Positions 51,471-64,000 of a stretch of DNA of 64,000 nt are shown in pieces; the first letter of the stretch is position 1, and every line of letters begins with the position of its first letter. Under the pieces are notes generated by a model. The model worked only from the letters and a program-made list of their open reading frames with translations, made no database searches and was not told the DNA's origin. The stretch comes from Pithys albifrons albifrons. Its lineage: Eukaryota > Chordata > Aves > Passeriformes > Thamnophilidae. Both the position numbers and the translations under genes were made by a program. The stretch spans positions 58,925,477-58,989,476 of the forward strand of contig NC_092497.1 in NCBI RefSeq assembly GCF_047495875.1, read 5' to 3'.

Positions 51471-52156
51471 TAGAATCACAGCGTGTTTGAGGTTGGAAGG
51501 GTCCTCTGGAGGCCATCTGGTCCAAATTCCAAGTGCAGGCAGAGCCAGCCAGAATCAATGGTCCAGTATGATGTCCAGACAGCTCTTGAACATTTCCAAG
51601 GAAGCTGAATTTGCCACAACCTGTTTCAGTGCACAGTCACTCTCACAGCAAAAGTGTTTCCTGATACTCAGAGGGAACCTCCTGTGTTTCAGTGTGTGCC
51701 CATCACCTCTGGTCCTGTCACTGGGCACCACTGGGAAGAGCCTGACTCTGTTCTCTTTGCAACTTCCCTTCAGGTGTGTGTATACACTGATGACCTTGCC
51801 CCTGAGCCATCTCTTCTCTCAGGTCCCTTAGCGCTGTCTCATGGGAAAAGCCTTCCATTACATTAATGACCTTCCTGATCCTTCAATAGGCTTTATTCAG
51901 CATGTCCATGTCTCTATATCTCTCTTGAACTAGAGAGTCCAGAACTGGATACAGTTCAGTTCAGGTCTGGCCTCACCAGGTTTGAGCAGAGAGGGTCACC
52001 TCTTTTGATCTGCTGTCAGTGTTTTGGGGTTTTTTTAATGCAGCCCAGAATACCACTAGCCTTCTTGCCTGTAAGTAAAGCATTGTTGGCTCATGTTCCA
52101 CTTGGTGTCCACCAGAAGCCCCAAGCCTTTTTCTGGAAATCTGCTTTCCAGCTGGA
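51471..52156 (-). mobile_element. CR1 LINE 3' fragment with ORF2 remnant
   Basis: Read on plus, it starts with the inverted CR1 tip TAGAATCACAGCGTG and GAGGTTGGAAGGGTCCTCTGG. It runs about 690 bp, ending near CTTTCCAGCTGG at about 52156. The minus-strand translation of its distal part gives LGLLVDTKWNMSQQC-like text, the CR1 ORF2 C-terminal motif, followed by stops. It therefore includes the last part of ORF2 plus the 3' untranslated region. It is 5'-truncated and inactive. The frames of 63-123 codons reported on the plus strand are shadows of it. Confidence 0.92.
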
Positions 52157-55100
52157 GCAACTCACTTTATTCACAATAACAATAAAATATTTTTTAAAAA
52201 AGGGAAATTACCATAGAAGCCAATAACTATTATCTATAATCATTATTCTGTATTCATATACGACAAGGTCTAACAGTTGTATTCATATTTATGAATTCAA
52301 GGGAGCATGCATGTGTGTCAAAAATAAATCTGGCTCAGCTAGTTCTCGGCATATATTTGTTCCAGAAAAAGTCCATGTCCAGAAAGAATGAAAGCTTGTC
52401 CCTGTGATGAAATAGCTCAATTTTAAAAGAGTGGCATCATTTTGTAGCTATCTTCTTGCCTTGGGAATCTTCACTCTTGGAGTCTAAACCACGTATAAAG
52501 GTAAATAGGGTTAACAGATGTCTGAAAGCTGAATCATCACTTCCTGACAGAAGGAAATGGTATGAGGAGAAGTGATCACTGAGCAAGCAAAGATAAGGAC
52601 TTGAAGCATGACTGTTTCTCATGTCCACATGCCAGCAAGTAGAAAGTTACATTTACAGGAGTTCAGGAACCTGTTGGGTTGGATGGGAGGATGCCCATAT
52701 TTTTGAAGATGTCAGCAGACATCTGCAGAGGCAGTGCACATGGCCTAACAGAGACACAAGTTGAGGGTGTGATTCTGTACAAATTACATATCATGTCCAA
52801 ACCCATCAGTCCTGCTGCAGAGCAGGTTTAATTACCATTAGTGCAATGCCACTCTGCTGGGGGTCTGCACTGCTTTTGGATGCATTCCTAGTTCAATCAT
52901 GTTATCTAGGGTGTGACTGGACCAGGCTCCACTGTGAAATACGGATACGTTCCAAGCATCTATAGATGTTGTAACTAAGCCCAGTGGATATTGTGTCAGA
53001 TATGATCAGTAGCTCAACAGAGAGATGAAAGCTGAGTGATGTCTCTAAATCAGCAACCAAAGCCAATGTTTTGGAATAATTAAAAAAAAAAGACTACAGT
53101 AAGACAGGATAATAGCAACAGCGTTCAAGAATTCATGTTATAGTTTTCCATGCTCATGCCACTCTTACTGTGGCAGTAATACAGAAATGTGTTAGTACAG
53201 TGAAAAATTATGAAGTATCCAACAATGAAAGGTGCCATTGATCAGTCTCTATTGATAAAGATAAATTGTAGTTTCTAAAGTAGTTCATCTGTTATTACCA
53301 ACCACTCCTTTGATTATCTGGGTGATTAGGGTATTTAACACTGGAACTGAAGAGAAAAATCACTATGAATGTATACTCAATTTCCTATTTAGAGACTCAT
53401 AAAATTTCCCATGTCAATAGTTAAAACAGCTTTTAACAAATTATCACTAAATTCAGAATAAACCACAGGTATGTAATTCTCTTCCTACTGTCCTCAAGCA
53501 GCTGGGGGCAGAGTCATGTTGTTTTCCCTTCACTCCCTTTCTATTCCTTCTATTTTCCTTCTCCTTTTGCCTTTGTCTTTTTTTCCTGGGTATTTTTAGC
53601 AGCAGCTTCAGAAAAGCAAAGTTGAAAAAGTGAGCCTTAGACATTGTTCTGAAGGCAGTGAGATTTGTGGTCTTTCTTATTTCCTCTGATAATGAGATCC
53701 AAACCGCTTGCCTTGGTGCCAAGGAAGCCCTATCTCCAGTTCCCACAAGCTTCACCCTTGAGGCTGACAAGCTCATCGTTTCTGAAGGAACATGGTTGCC
53801 AAATGATGTCAGCAATATATATAGAGAGAGGTCCTCTCAGGGAAATTTTGACTCGTGCTCATCAGTTGTCTTAAAGATTAATAATGGGACCTTGAGTTTG
53901 ATCCAATATATTTATGATTTCATAATAAATTTATTAAATGCATTAGTTGATTAATTTTGCACTTTCTTTCAGCTAAAATGTGAAAATGCAGAGAACAGAA
54001 CTGAGAAAGAAGTAACCTAGTGACTGCCACTGAGTATATTGAACTCATTGGAGGTTTATAATTTAGTTTCTACCTTCTTTTCAGACCAGGGACCACTTGT
54101 TCAACAGTTTTTAGTTAACTATTTTTCCATGAGCAGGAAAAAGCTAGGGTTTCGTTGTGGTTTTTTTTTCACTATTTAACACATGAAGGAATGGACAGGC
54201 GAGCCTTTCCATAGAAACTGGATTTATGCAGTACTCTGCAGTACTTTGCCATGCTACACTGCTGGAGGTACCAGAATGAAGTATGAACCAAATTCTCAGC
54301 AGCTATAGCTTACAACTCAGCACACCAAGTTAGACTGTAGTTGAAGGTGATTTAGACTACCAAGAAGTGCCAGCTGAGGCACTGGACACAGATTCACTTC
54401 TGCTGCCAATTCCCTGAGTCAGACATGGTGAGGCACAACAAACTCACTGCATATAAACCCAGGAAACTTCATAAGTATTTTGAAAGAAGGTTAACTTTTA
54501 TCTCAGAGATGGCTGATCATTCCTACATAGATTTTCTTTTTCTAAAAGACAGGACATTTTGTGGACCAACTACATAAAACATCCTAGCCTCCAGCAACTG
54601 TAGAGATTTTCGTTACTTAAAATATTGATAGCATCCTGAATACGAGAGGCATTCTTATCTATCTTGATCATGTAAAGTCCAGAGCTCAGTTGCTTCTGAC
54701 AGCAGGCCCTGGTCTGACATTTATGCCTGTGCACTTTGGTGAGTATCTGTAATTTCAATGTCCTGTTTCATTTTGTCTGCTCTAATAAATGTGTGTGATG
54801 TATAGATGGTATTTTCTAATACTGACTGATGGTCTTAACTCTATTTATGGCAACTCTTACAAGACCGATCAGAAAAGTCACTCATTGTTCAAAGTCTGCT
54901 ACAATTTTTCATCTGTCTGACTGACATGGAAATTAAAAACTGGTGTTCTATCACTTTCTTGTAAAATTAAAGAAGCAATTCCACTCAGGGAAATGCATTT
55001 CCACCTTATGCTTTGCTTATTTATTGTATCACTCTAATACACATTCTTTTATTCCTGTTGTTTGGGGCCACAATAGAACTGTTTAGCTGCTTTTCCATGT

Positions 55101-57538
55101 GTTCCTCTTCTACCTGAACTCCTAGCACATAATTTCAAAATAATGGATACAAAAATGTCAAAATTCCTTCCATGTTTCCATTTGAAAACATATCTTTTAC
55201 AATCCACAGTGGAAAGCCTTGTTTGCTATCACTGACAGCTGTATACAACCCAACAACGAGGCACAGTAACAAAGAACCATAACTTGAAAGAGAGAAACAT
55301 TAATGTGTAGAATCATCAAATTGTCTTACTGCCAGCCTGACAAGAAGCAGGAAGCTCTCCAGGACAATGCTGAAGAAGAAAACCTGTGAGACACAATGGG
55401 TTTTGCTGACTCGTTTGCTGGTACCAGTTCCTTCTTGATTTCTTTAATTTGGCCTTTTCCTGTTCCTTTCTGTGGTGCTGTCAGCATTGCTGTTCCTCGC
55501 CCATTTGTCAGCTTTGATGTTTTTAGGGTGTGCAAAGCCAATGTGTCAGCAATGCCAAAAGCACAGTAATAATAAATTCCATCTGATTATAATTCAGCAA
55601 GAGCTTGTACCAGCTTGACTGTCCTTTACCTTAAGGCTACCTGACGATACCATGAGGCCAAATTCAGAAATAACATGTAGAGGAGGTTTAGTTCAAAGAC
55701 GTTGAGGCTGGGCTGATTAACCTTCCTGGAATGTTAGGGCAGTCTCCTGCTTAACAGCCCAAGCAGGGACAAGCTCAAGTAGAACAGGTGACCATGTTCT
55801 CACTCCACTCCTTCAAAAACATTCTGGGGATGTGAGTGGGAGAGGCAAAGTAGACTAGTGAGAGCATGAGGATGATAAGGGAGTGTGTGGTGCTGAGCTG
55901 GAAGGACAACAGCACCTTGTGAATGTACAAAGTATTAGCTTTACCAGCCTCATGACATCTGACAACATGAATGCTCTTAGTGCCATATTACTCTTCTTTA
56001 AAACTTGTCTGTAGTGGAAGACATCTGTTTAAGGTTGGAAGACCTTAGTAAGAGTTAAAGTCAGAGAAAATCCCAGGTAAGTTGCTCTGCTGAACACCCC
56101 AAAAGCAGGAATCCAGAGCCTAGATGGATTCTGGGGCTGAACTGTGCATTATTTTGCCTTCCCATTGAGGTGCTGTAGAGGTTTAGTTATAAAGACCATT
56201 TCTGAGTTCACTCAACCACCTTTTTTCTTGGTTGTTATTGCTGTTGTTGTTTTACAGAATAGGTAATTTTCTTATAACTTCTCCTACTTTTTAAGGTCAG
56301 TCATAAAAAATTGCTTACAGATAACCCTTGAACTTGAATTTATGGTATCTGTCCTCTGGCTACCCTGTTATGGATTGTCGGCCATGCTGCTTATGTCCAA
56401 TACACCCCACTGAAACATCTAATGGACTCTGCAGATCATTTAATGAAAGGAAAAGGAAGGACTCCCTGCCAGTTTCATGCAGATCAATATAACAATGTAG
56501 GAAGCATTGAGGGAAGATGGACAGATTAGTATAATATTTTATAAGACTGAAACTGAGATTTAGTTTACAGAAAAGAAAATCCACATATCAATAGATTTTA
56601 GACTTCCAAATTGATGGAGAGAAATACTGACAGTGGTGGAAACCTGGCAAGAGGAAGATGACACCAGAGTCCTCAGGCAAAACCCTCATGCAATACACTT
56701 GGCTACAGCCCAAAGATAATACCAAGTGTTTATTCAGGAATGGTACACCAGTAAGAGAGACAAGAGGCATGTCAGAACGGAAGTGTCTTGGAAAAAGCTG
56801 ATGTTGGAAACTTCATCCAAAGGTTGAGGAAAAGCCAGGACAAGAGGACAGAGTGGGACTGAGGGAGCACCTACTAAACAAGGCGCAAAAGTAACCACAG
56901 AGCCTGCAGAGGCTGTCAGTCTTCATGGTGAGGACAGACTGGGCATAGGACAGATACCTTGCAAAGTGAGGAGCTTAGGCAGCGAGAGTTCCCATAGTAA
57001 ATCCTTATCATAATTAAAAAAAAAAAAAGAAAAAAGGGAGGAGCCATTGCTGCAGAATGCTCACCATTCACAGCACTGAACTGTCACTTCTAAATAAACC
57101 TCTAATGAGGATAAAGTGGGGCAGTGGTCTGCCCCACTCCATCAACATCATCTCATGTAGCAATTCTCTCTTATTCTATATGCAGTATAAGTGAGTCTGT
57201 TTTTCCATGCTCTTCTCCCTAAATTGTACCCAGAATAGACTCCACATCACAAATTGTAATACTGTTCCTTTAAAAAGGCTGTGGCTCTGCAGAATATAGA
57301 AACTGTGGCAGATGTGTTAAATTTAGACACAAGTAAGTTAAATAGTTCCATGATTATACAGAAAAAGAGAAGGGAGAAAAAACGATGAAATATGAAGTTG
57401 TTCTCACTAGTGACAAACTGTGGAGTACACAGTGACCTGTCAATTCCCTCTCCCCTGTACCAGCAGACCACAGAGGAATGGGCCCTTTTCCTGCAAAGAC
57501 TACCCAAGAAGTAACATGAGGTGAGAGAAAAATAAAAT
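52157..57538. other. non-coding sequence, no gene recognised
   Basis: AT-rich with no firmly recognised repeat or exon. The stretch at about 53480-53880 is locally richer in G+C and less monotonous, with overlapping frames on both strands of up to 120 codons. I considered an old repeat or retroposed fragment there but could not assign it. A small AGTACT-containing tandem (GCAGTACT twice) lies at 54228-54245, and an A-rich run at 57014-57036. Confidence 0.55.
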
Positions 57539-57602
57539 GGAAGAGGTTGGATTATATGGTCTCAGAAGTCACCTCCAACCCTAAATATTCTGTGATCCTG
57601 TG
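57539..57602 (+). mobile_element. CR1 LINE 3' tip, short fragment
   Basis: GGAAGAGGTTGGATTATATG, then GTCTCAGAAGTCACCTCCAACC, followed by ATTCTGTGATCCTGTG at the end, matches the last 65 bp of CR1 in sense orientation, including the terminal short repeat. Confidence 0.88.
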
Positions 57603-58079
57603 AAAATAGAATTGAATATAAATGTTTTGAGCAACCATGACAGCATAGGTGCTGAATTCTACTGCACTTCTCAAAACCTTTCAAATACTCTTACTCTTGA
57701 AAAGTAAGCACTGGTACACCCTGAGTTTCCAAATTCACAAAGAGCCAATATCAGCATCATCCTCCTCCCCTCCTCAAATCTTAAGATGTTGCAAGCTTAG
57801 GACAGGCTGGTGTGACTGAACCTACATGGCACAAAAACCTACCACACAAATAATGGCTAGTAAAATCTTTCCTACCAATCCCAAAAGGGGGAGCAGTGGA
57901 GGAGTTAGCTATTAAATTGAACTTTGCGATCAAAGTACACAGGAGAACTGTTTGGAAGAAAATTTAATTTTGTAAGTTGCTGTCTTGTAGCAATAATCAA
58001 AATGACAGCACTGCTGAGAGTTACTCATTTCCTGCAGACTACCTAATTTGTGATTGTGGTAGCAATACATTTCTAGAAC

Positions 58080-58760
58080 CGCAGTGAAGCCTTAGCTAGG
58101 GGTTATTTTCCCCTTAGTTTTCTCAAAGCAGAGAAGTAGGGATTTCAAGCCCCGCATTTTCAATTTCTAAACACGCATCTTCATTCAGAAACCAAAATTG
58201 GACCCCTCTGCCCTATGCAATTACATTTCCACGATTCAAGATGGGTGTTTGTGCTTTACCCCGTTGATTAATGGCTTTCACATTTAAACGGTCACAACCA
58301 GCCTTTGAAGTCATTAACACCCCATTAAGATGAATGGGGTAACTTCATACCTTTTGCTTCAGTCTCTTGACTGTGGAACCGACAAAACCGCAGCATATTG
58401 ATTTACAGAGTAAAGACTACCTTCACAGTGACTGATGAAAAAAAATGTGGAGATTTAAATACAGGACTATGCTTCAATATTTGCTGAATAACTCTAGATA
58501 ATCAACTATCCTGAAATTTCAATACCTGGAGAGACATTGTCACCTTAGTAATGGGGTAATGACATTTAAATCACTAATGAGTCTAGCACAGTTTGCACCA
58601 TGGTGCAAATAATTGTCAGCATGAAGTTTCCATTTAACATCTTCTAAGAGAAAATAAATAAGCATTTGCAGCCTCTAACTTCTCTGTAGAGAAACATCTC
58701 CCCGGGTTTAAGTATCTGCTGACTCTGATATTTATTCTTATACATAAAACAATAATGTAA
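58080..58760. promoter_or_regulatory. candidate conserved regulatory element (unproven)
   Basis: Compared with its neighbours, this segment retains several CpGs (58078-58395) and lacks simple repeats or repeat families. It holds many homeodomain-like TAAT cores such as TTGATTAATGG at 58264-58274. It carries a perfect 18-bp palindrome TTTGCACCATGGTGCAAA (58592-58609), whose outer part resembles the POU octamer half ATGCAAAT. It also has a hairpin ACCCCATT/AATGGGGT (58319-58340) and a repeated 10-mer AATGGGGTAA (58333-58342 and 58550-58559). These are properties often seen in conserved non-coding enhancers. Conservation itself cannot be seen from one sequence, so the call is inference. Confidence 0.3.
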
Positions 58761-59499
58761 TCCCTATTGTAACTCTCTATTCAGAATGCAGCACTGATAC
58801 ATGAAATCTAGTTAGAATTAAGTGTGGCGGGTGGGAGTGGAGAGTGTTCCTCACAATGAGTAACTGTAAAGAAAACCATACTGTGTCTACTGTAATGTGC
58901 ATTTTTCTGACTCAGCTACATTAGTCTTACTCAGCAGAAATGTAATTTACATGGGGTTTTGGAACAGTCTTTCTACACTAGGCTAATTCTGGGTTTTCTG
59001 CAGTAACAAGGAGGCTAAACTACATACTAGACAAAAGTCAATACTCTTTGACCTGGTAAGATTTGGAAGCTCTCGCATGATCACATTTAAGCCAGTGTGC
59101 ACAAAAAAGCAAATAAGGAACAAAACAGGAAAAAGCACACCACCCAAATTCTGGCTTTCAGCTCTCCATGGCTCATGAATTTCCTCACAGGAAAAAGGTG
59201 TTTCATCACTCATAAAAGCTGAAAAATATTTTTCATTAATTTCTATAACCCTCTCTTTCCTTTTTTCCCTCTAGAAAGTAGGAGGCAGATACCCTATATC
59301 CCCATGAGAAGCTACCAGATGGTTTATAACAGATCACAGGATCAATAATTTTTCAGTGCACTGCTCCAGGTTTGAATCAGGTAGTGAAGTGGGACTGTTG
59401 ATGTAGGAAAGAACTGTTCAGATTGAGTTATGGCAACAGATTAATAAGGCATTTAATTAATCTGTTTAACATTATGGAGGGACAGTTAGGCATTGTTAT

Positions 59500-59625
59500 T
59501 GCTATCCTGGAGAGACACAAAGAGCAGCACACAGGCAATGAGTTGCCCAGGGCACCCTGCAAGTCAATGGTGAAACTGTAATCAGGACTTGGAAACTCCT
59601 ATGTCCCTGCTGCCAAGACTAAGCA
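59500..59625 (-). mobile_element. possible ancient MIR-type SINE relic
   Basis: The run GAGTTGCCCAGGGCACCCTG, then CAAGTCAATGGTGAAACTG, then ATCAGGACTTGGAAACTCC aligns by eye with the inverted core of amniote MIR-type SINEs (form CTTGCCCAAGGTCACACAGC, then AAGTCAGTGGCAGAGCTGGG). About one base in four or five differs, as expected for a very old insertion. If correct, SINE sense is minus. Confidence 0.5.
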
Positions 59626-61797
59626 GCCTAATGAACAGCATTCTGCACTGGTTTGTTTTTATAAGGTTCCTTCTCCAGATCCCTTGTGCTGGGATTTTCT
59701 CTCTGTCACAGTAGAGGAAAAAACAAATTAGTTTCATCATTGAGCATTTCAAATACAATGAACAAGCTGATTGCAAGAAATCTTAATTTTGCTTTCAATA
59801 AGAAGAACTTGACCTACTGTAGTCCCAAAAGCAGAAAAGTGCCTTTAATTTCCTCAACAGAGATTGGGTAGCCTTGCTTAGGTGAAATATCTGACTTTCA
59901 GACTTGGAAATCCACTTTGGAATTGGAAATTGGATTATCCCTAGTAAACCAGAAGATTCCTCATATTGTCCCTTAAGTACCAACAAAATATTTTGTTCCA
60001 AAACAGTAAATAAATCTTCATTACTGACTGTTATGTTAAAACAATCATCATGAAAGTCATTCTGGTAATACCCTAAAAATGTTAGTTAGAGGAAAGAAAT
60101 CTGGTTAAATTTAGCTAGTTTTGAGTTTGCTGCTCAGAGATTCAGTATGTTCTGGATGGAATTAGCTTTGTGTGACTCAGATGTTTTTCAATAATTTGGG
60201 TTTGTTAGGGGTTTTTTTTCATTTCTATCAGACACACATCCCACCAGAAGTATATTTCAGAAGCGCAAAGATTTAAACATCATTCCTTACCCTTCACATT
60301 AGATTTAAATAGGGACAGGATGAATCCAAAAGCTCCTATTTCCTGACTGTTCTTAAACTCCTTTTTTCCCCCCATGAAACATGGAAAGAATCAATATTTC
60401 ACAGCAAGCCTATATATAACTAAGAAAAGGCTACAAGCTATGTGAAGTACAGCTACATTTGAGCTAAAGATTGACATTATTTGAATAGAGAAATGTGGAG
60501 CATTTTGTCTTGATTATAAAACCCTAAGGAATGCCCAGGGTGGTTCACCACATGCTAGCAGAGATGATGGGAGAAAACTGGCAGAAGTTATCTCTTCCCA
60601 CCCAGTTTAACTGATTCAGACAGGGCAATTTTGTTGGAAGAGTCTGCTGGCAATCAATATGTCTCAGCTTGCTCCTATATGCCTTGCTGAGAGAGAAAGA
60701 GCTGTTGGAAAAAAATCAAGACATGAAACTTTTTCTACTCTAGTTTAAAGCTTATGAAAGCAAATGATCTCCAAGGCACTAATCCTTTCACCTTGGTAAA
60801 CATGCAACGAATCTAAATGAAAGAAAAACAGAAGGACTCCTCCCTACTCCTCTTTCTTCTGCAGTAGCACAGGCTGTGTGGTGGCATCTGCCTTGTTAGG
60901 CCACTGCAGCCATCCATAAAGCTCAAATTTGTCTAAAAGAAATAAAAAATTTAAAAAGTTGAAGGAAACAAAGAGAAAGGAAGAATATATTTCTTGCCTG
61001 TTTCTCAACATGCATTATCAAACCAAAAACCAGACACATACAGGTTTCCAAATGTGAATCTTTTCTGGCAGCATCTTTGTTGCTGCTTGTGAAAGACACA
61101 CATTCTGCTGATCTGCCTGTCTTTCTTGGCATTAATTCTGTAAGTAAGAAGAAGAGTCTGGCTTTGAAAAACAAACAATTTGAAAAGCTACTTGTTCCTA
61201 CATAATTATTTAACAGAGTTTACTTATTGACCAAATATTGTACATGACATAAATAAACTTGGCTTATTGAGCTGAGAAGGCAATAAACACAATCAGGATT
61301 TTTATTTGAGGTATTTGCTTACTTACTTAATAATATTAATGTATTATCAGTAATTTAATCCAGCAGCTCAGATTAAACTAGACCCTTCTAGAAATTTAGC
61401 ATCAGGTCAAAGAATAAAACTTTCTCTTTTTTTCTTTAAGGAAAAAAAAGTGTGCCTAAAATAGAATTCTGTGTATATCTTCCTAAGGTTAAAGTGAAAC
61501 AAAGGAGTCGCAAAATTTACAAAAGCTCTAGTCAAATATATTATGCTTGGATTTTAATCAATAAGACTGTATGTTTCTTCACTGAAGCTGTATCACTTAG
61601 CAAACCATCCCTGTCTGTTTAAGAAACACTTCTCTAAGAGCTGCCAGTCCACTCTGCCATGGCTTTTTTAAAATCCATTGATTTCTTTGGAAAGGTGATT
61701 AGGTATCAGCTGTTTGCTGGCTAAATTATATAGACCAAGAAGACCAGATGCTCTGGCTTAAATCATTATAGGTTGACTGTGATTAGAGGAAACTGAA

Positions 61798-61990
61798 TCA
61801 CAGAATCATAGAATGGATTCAGTTAGAAGGGACCTTAAAGATCATCCAGTTCCAGCCCCCTGCCATGGACAGGGATACCTTCCAGTAAACCAGGTTGCTC
61901 GGAGCCCCATCTAACCTGGCCTTGAATGCTTCCAGGAATGAAGCATCACAGCTTCTCTGGCTAACCTGTTCCATGTCTCACCAAGCTCAC
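61798..61990 (-). mobile_element. CR1 LINE 3' fragment
   Basis: Read on plus, it begins TCACAGAATCATAGAATGG, followed by AGAAGGGACCTTAAAGATCA, CCCCCTGCCATGGACAGGGA, then GAGCCCCATCTAACCTGGCC and an AACCTGTTCCA-like end. This is the classic inverted 3' end of avian CR1. About 190 bp of the 3' untranslated region remain and no ORF2 is included. Confidence 0.95.
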
Positions 61991-64000
61991 AGTAGATCAG
62001 TACCAGAAGTCCAGCACCATAGGAACAAGAAATGCAATGGATGGCCAGATTAGCTTGAAAGAAGTCAATATCCAATACTTTACATGATAGCTGATCTATC
62101 ACATTTTTCTTTTTGGTAGTGGTTAGTGATAGAACATTGGGTGGCACAGCTCAAGATAAAGTTCTCCATGCTCTAGCACTTTCCTTAAAAAAAGAAAACA
62201 AGATAAACAAACAAACCCCCTTAACATATCTCTGAGGGAGAAAGAGGTGTTCCAAACCTGCTAGAACTATATTTATCTGCTTCCTACTAAGCCAGAAGGA
62301 TGGTTACATTGATTCAACAGGTCAGATTGAGCAAAATCTGCCTAATGTGTGGTAGGAGGCACTGCAGTGCACCAGGCAAATCCTGGTGAAAAGCTTTTCT
62401 CCTAATGTTCTGCCAACAGGGAGCCTGCAAGGGAGCAATAATTTTTGGTTTTCTGTCATAAGGCAATTTTAGATGCTGTTTCATGCTTCCTTTGGATCAG
62501 TCAATCCAATACAAGGATTTCATTATCCCACCGCCATGGAACTATGGCATGTAATATAAATAAATAAGAACAAACAAATGAAGCATAGGGTTATTGGATG
62601 GGACACATCTTCAGTTCCTACATATCTCACCTCTCACCTAGGCTGCAGTTACATTTCCCTGCCCAACATTGGTCCCTCAGTGTCATTTCTATGACTAGCT
62701 GCTTACTCCAGAGTTGCAGTCAAAAAGCATAGCCTGCTTTTCAAGAAATGTGTGTGAATTTTCCTCTTTAGATATTTAACAAGTTAAAATTAGCTAGTGT
62801 AGAAAGTCTATAAGAAGCTCTCTGTCCCATCTGAACTCCATAACATGTGGTAAAACCAGGAATGACATTCTTTATTCATTTGCTTTGCATATTTATGTAG
62901 CTGGCACAGGACAGCACATAGTGGGGAAAATCATCCAATTTGAGAAAAAAGGCAAAAGCTCAGTTCTGAATCATGTAGAAAATTTGCCTCCAAATCATTG
63001 ATAGGAAAATATTCTATGACATTACTATTTTAATAGTATTACAGTAGTTAGAGAGGAGTCCACCCACAATCTTACTTCAGGGCATGGCACTAACACATAA
63101 TTCTTTCAGCATAACAGTGTAACAGTGACTAGTTGTAATGGTTAACCAAATGATTCTATTTATCTCTTTGAACATGGAGAAATAAAAAGGAAAATGTTGT
63201 TCAAAGAACTGCATGGAAGTGCAAGTTTATTTTACGCTGAAGATTCGACTATTTAGATACAGCTGCATTTCATCAAATTTTCACCTATCATATTACAATA
63301 ATCTTGGAGCTTTCACACAAAATACAGAGATGTGGGGTCCATTGATCCCAGTGTTCTGTCTCTAGTAGTGGTCAATATCAGAAGTTTCAGACATAGCAGC
63401 TGACAGAATACCTCCACCCATGACAGAGTATCTATTTCACCTTGTCCCAGCAATCAAGGTTTTATTCTAGCTTTGATACCCAGAGTCAAACAACGATGTA
63501 TAGGATTTTTTGTTAATATAAAAGTCCTTGGGTTTTGAATTGTGTTTTACATGCATATCACTTTAGCTATTTAATCCCAAATTGTCTATAATTTCTAGGT
63601 GTCAACAATATTCCATGCTATTCAAAGCTTAGAGCAATATGGGGGGGGGGAAAAGTGTTTCTTTTTCTGTACTGGTTTTGCCATCTTTGAGGGACATTGA
63701 CTAGTACCTTGGATTTGTTATTTTTTCAGGCCTTTTGAGACGTGGCTATTTACCCTCTCATTTTTCTCAAAGATTTCTGAGACTAAATCAAATAACACGC
63801 TTAGCAGCATGGTTAATGCTCAGGAGCCTAGTGAACTACAAAAATGAAAAACAGGAGTACCTTGTTACATGCTGCATCAGAAGCAGTTGAAAGACAGCAC
63901 AATTAAGATGACACTACACAATGAAGAATGAAACAAAGCAAAAGTGAAGGCAAAACAAGTTGTTTAGGCAGCATATTGCCAGGAAAACAGAGATAATGCC
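61991..64000. other. non-coding sequence, no gene recognised
   Basis: AT-rich with no recognised exon or repeat. A G10 run lies at 63641-63650 and a short (AAAC)n at about 62195-62207. Confidence 0.65.

Larger units (their letters stand above)
57603..61797. other. non-coding sequence with a motif-dense segment
   Basis: No exon was recognised. It contains the candidate conserved element at about 58080-58760 and a possible MIR-type relic at 59500-59625. The rest is AT-rich and featureless. Confidence 0.6.

Noticed and set aside
51460..52226. Plus-strand frames of 70-123 codons
   Set aside because: They are antisense shadows of a CR1 copy whose sense strand is minus.

Overview
This window looks like a gene-poor, AT-rich stretch of a bird nuclear genome, most likely a songbird or another neoavian. 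The evidence is the interspersed repeats. There are several CR1 LINE copies truncated at their 5' ends, whose 3' tips read CACAGAATCA or TTCTATGAT. There are also solo LTRs of endogenous retroviruses that resemble families I know from passerine genomes. I have no database access, so all family names rest on recall. I found no convincing protein-coding exon, tRNA, rRNA, CRISPR array or prokaryotic gene structure. Open reading frames are short (nearly all under 130 codons), scattered over both strands, and either lie in repeats or show no recognisable family signature. The stretch reads as intergenic desert or the inside of a very large intron.

Layout: 1-3531 is unremarkable AT-rich sequence. 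A solo LTR with a 5-bp target duplication lies at 3537-4484. A long (CCTTT)n array with a degenerate pyrimidine tail lies at 9843-10153, and a purine (GGGGAA)n array lies at 14221-14383. An LTR with a roughly 45-bp internal minisatellite spans about 17510-18581. A long quiet region follows, broken by a small CpG-containing block with a perfect hairpin at 28834-29000. A CR1 copy at 32769-34415 is split by a younger 713-bp solo LTR (33479-34191) with a perfect CTCAG duplication. A (TAAAA)n run lies at 37497-37552. A GC-rich block at 41251-41502 is flanked by 10-bp direct repeats. Further CR1 relics lie at 42521-42909, about 45328-45405 (ancient), 51471-52156, 57539-57602 and 61798-61990. A possible ancient MIR-type SINE relic lies near 59500-59625.

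There is no gene set to describe as a pathway. The material worth a second look is non-coding. It comprises the nested CR1/LTR, the purine/pyrimidine arrays, a 16-bp-arm palindrome at 45692-45725, and a motif-dense, CpG-retaining segment at about 58080-58760 that could be a conserved regulatory element. I did not find a previously undescribed biological system here.
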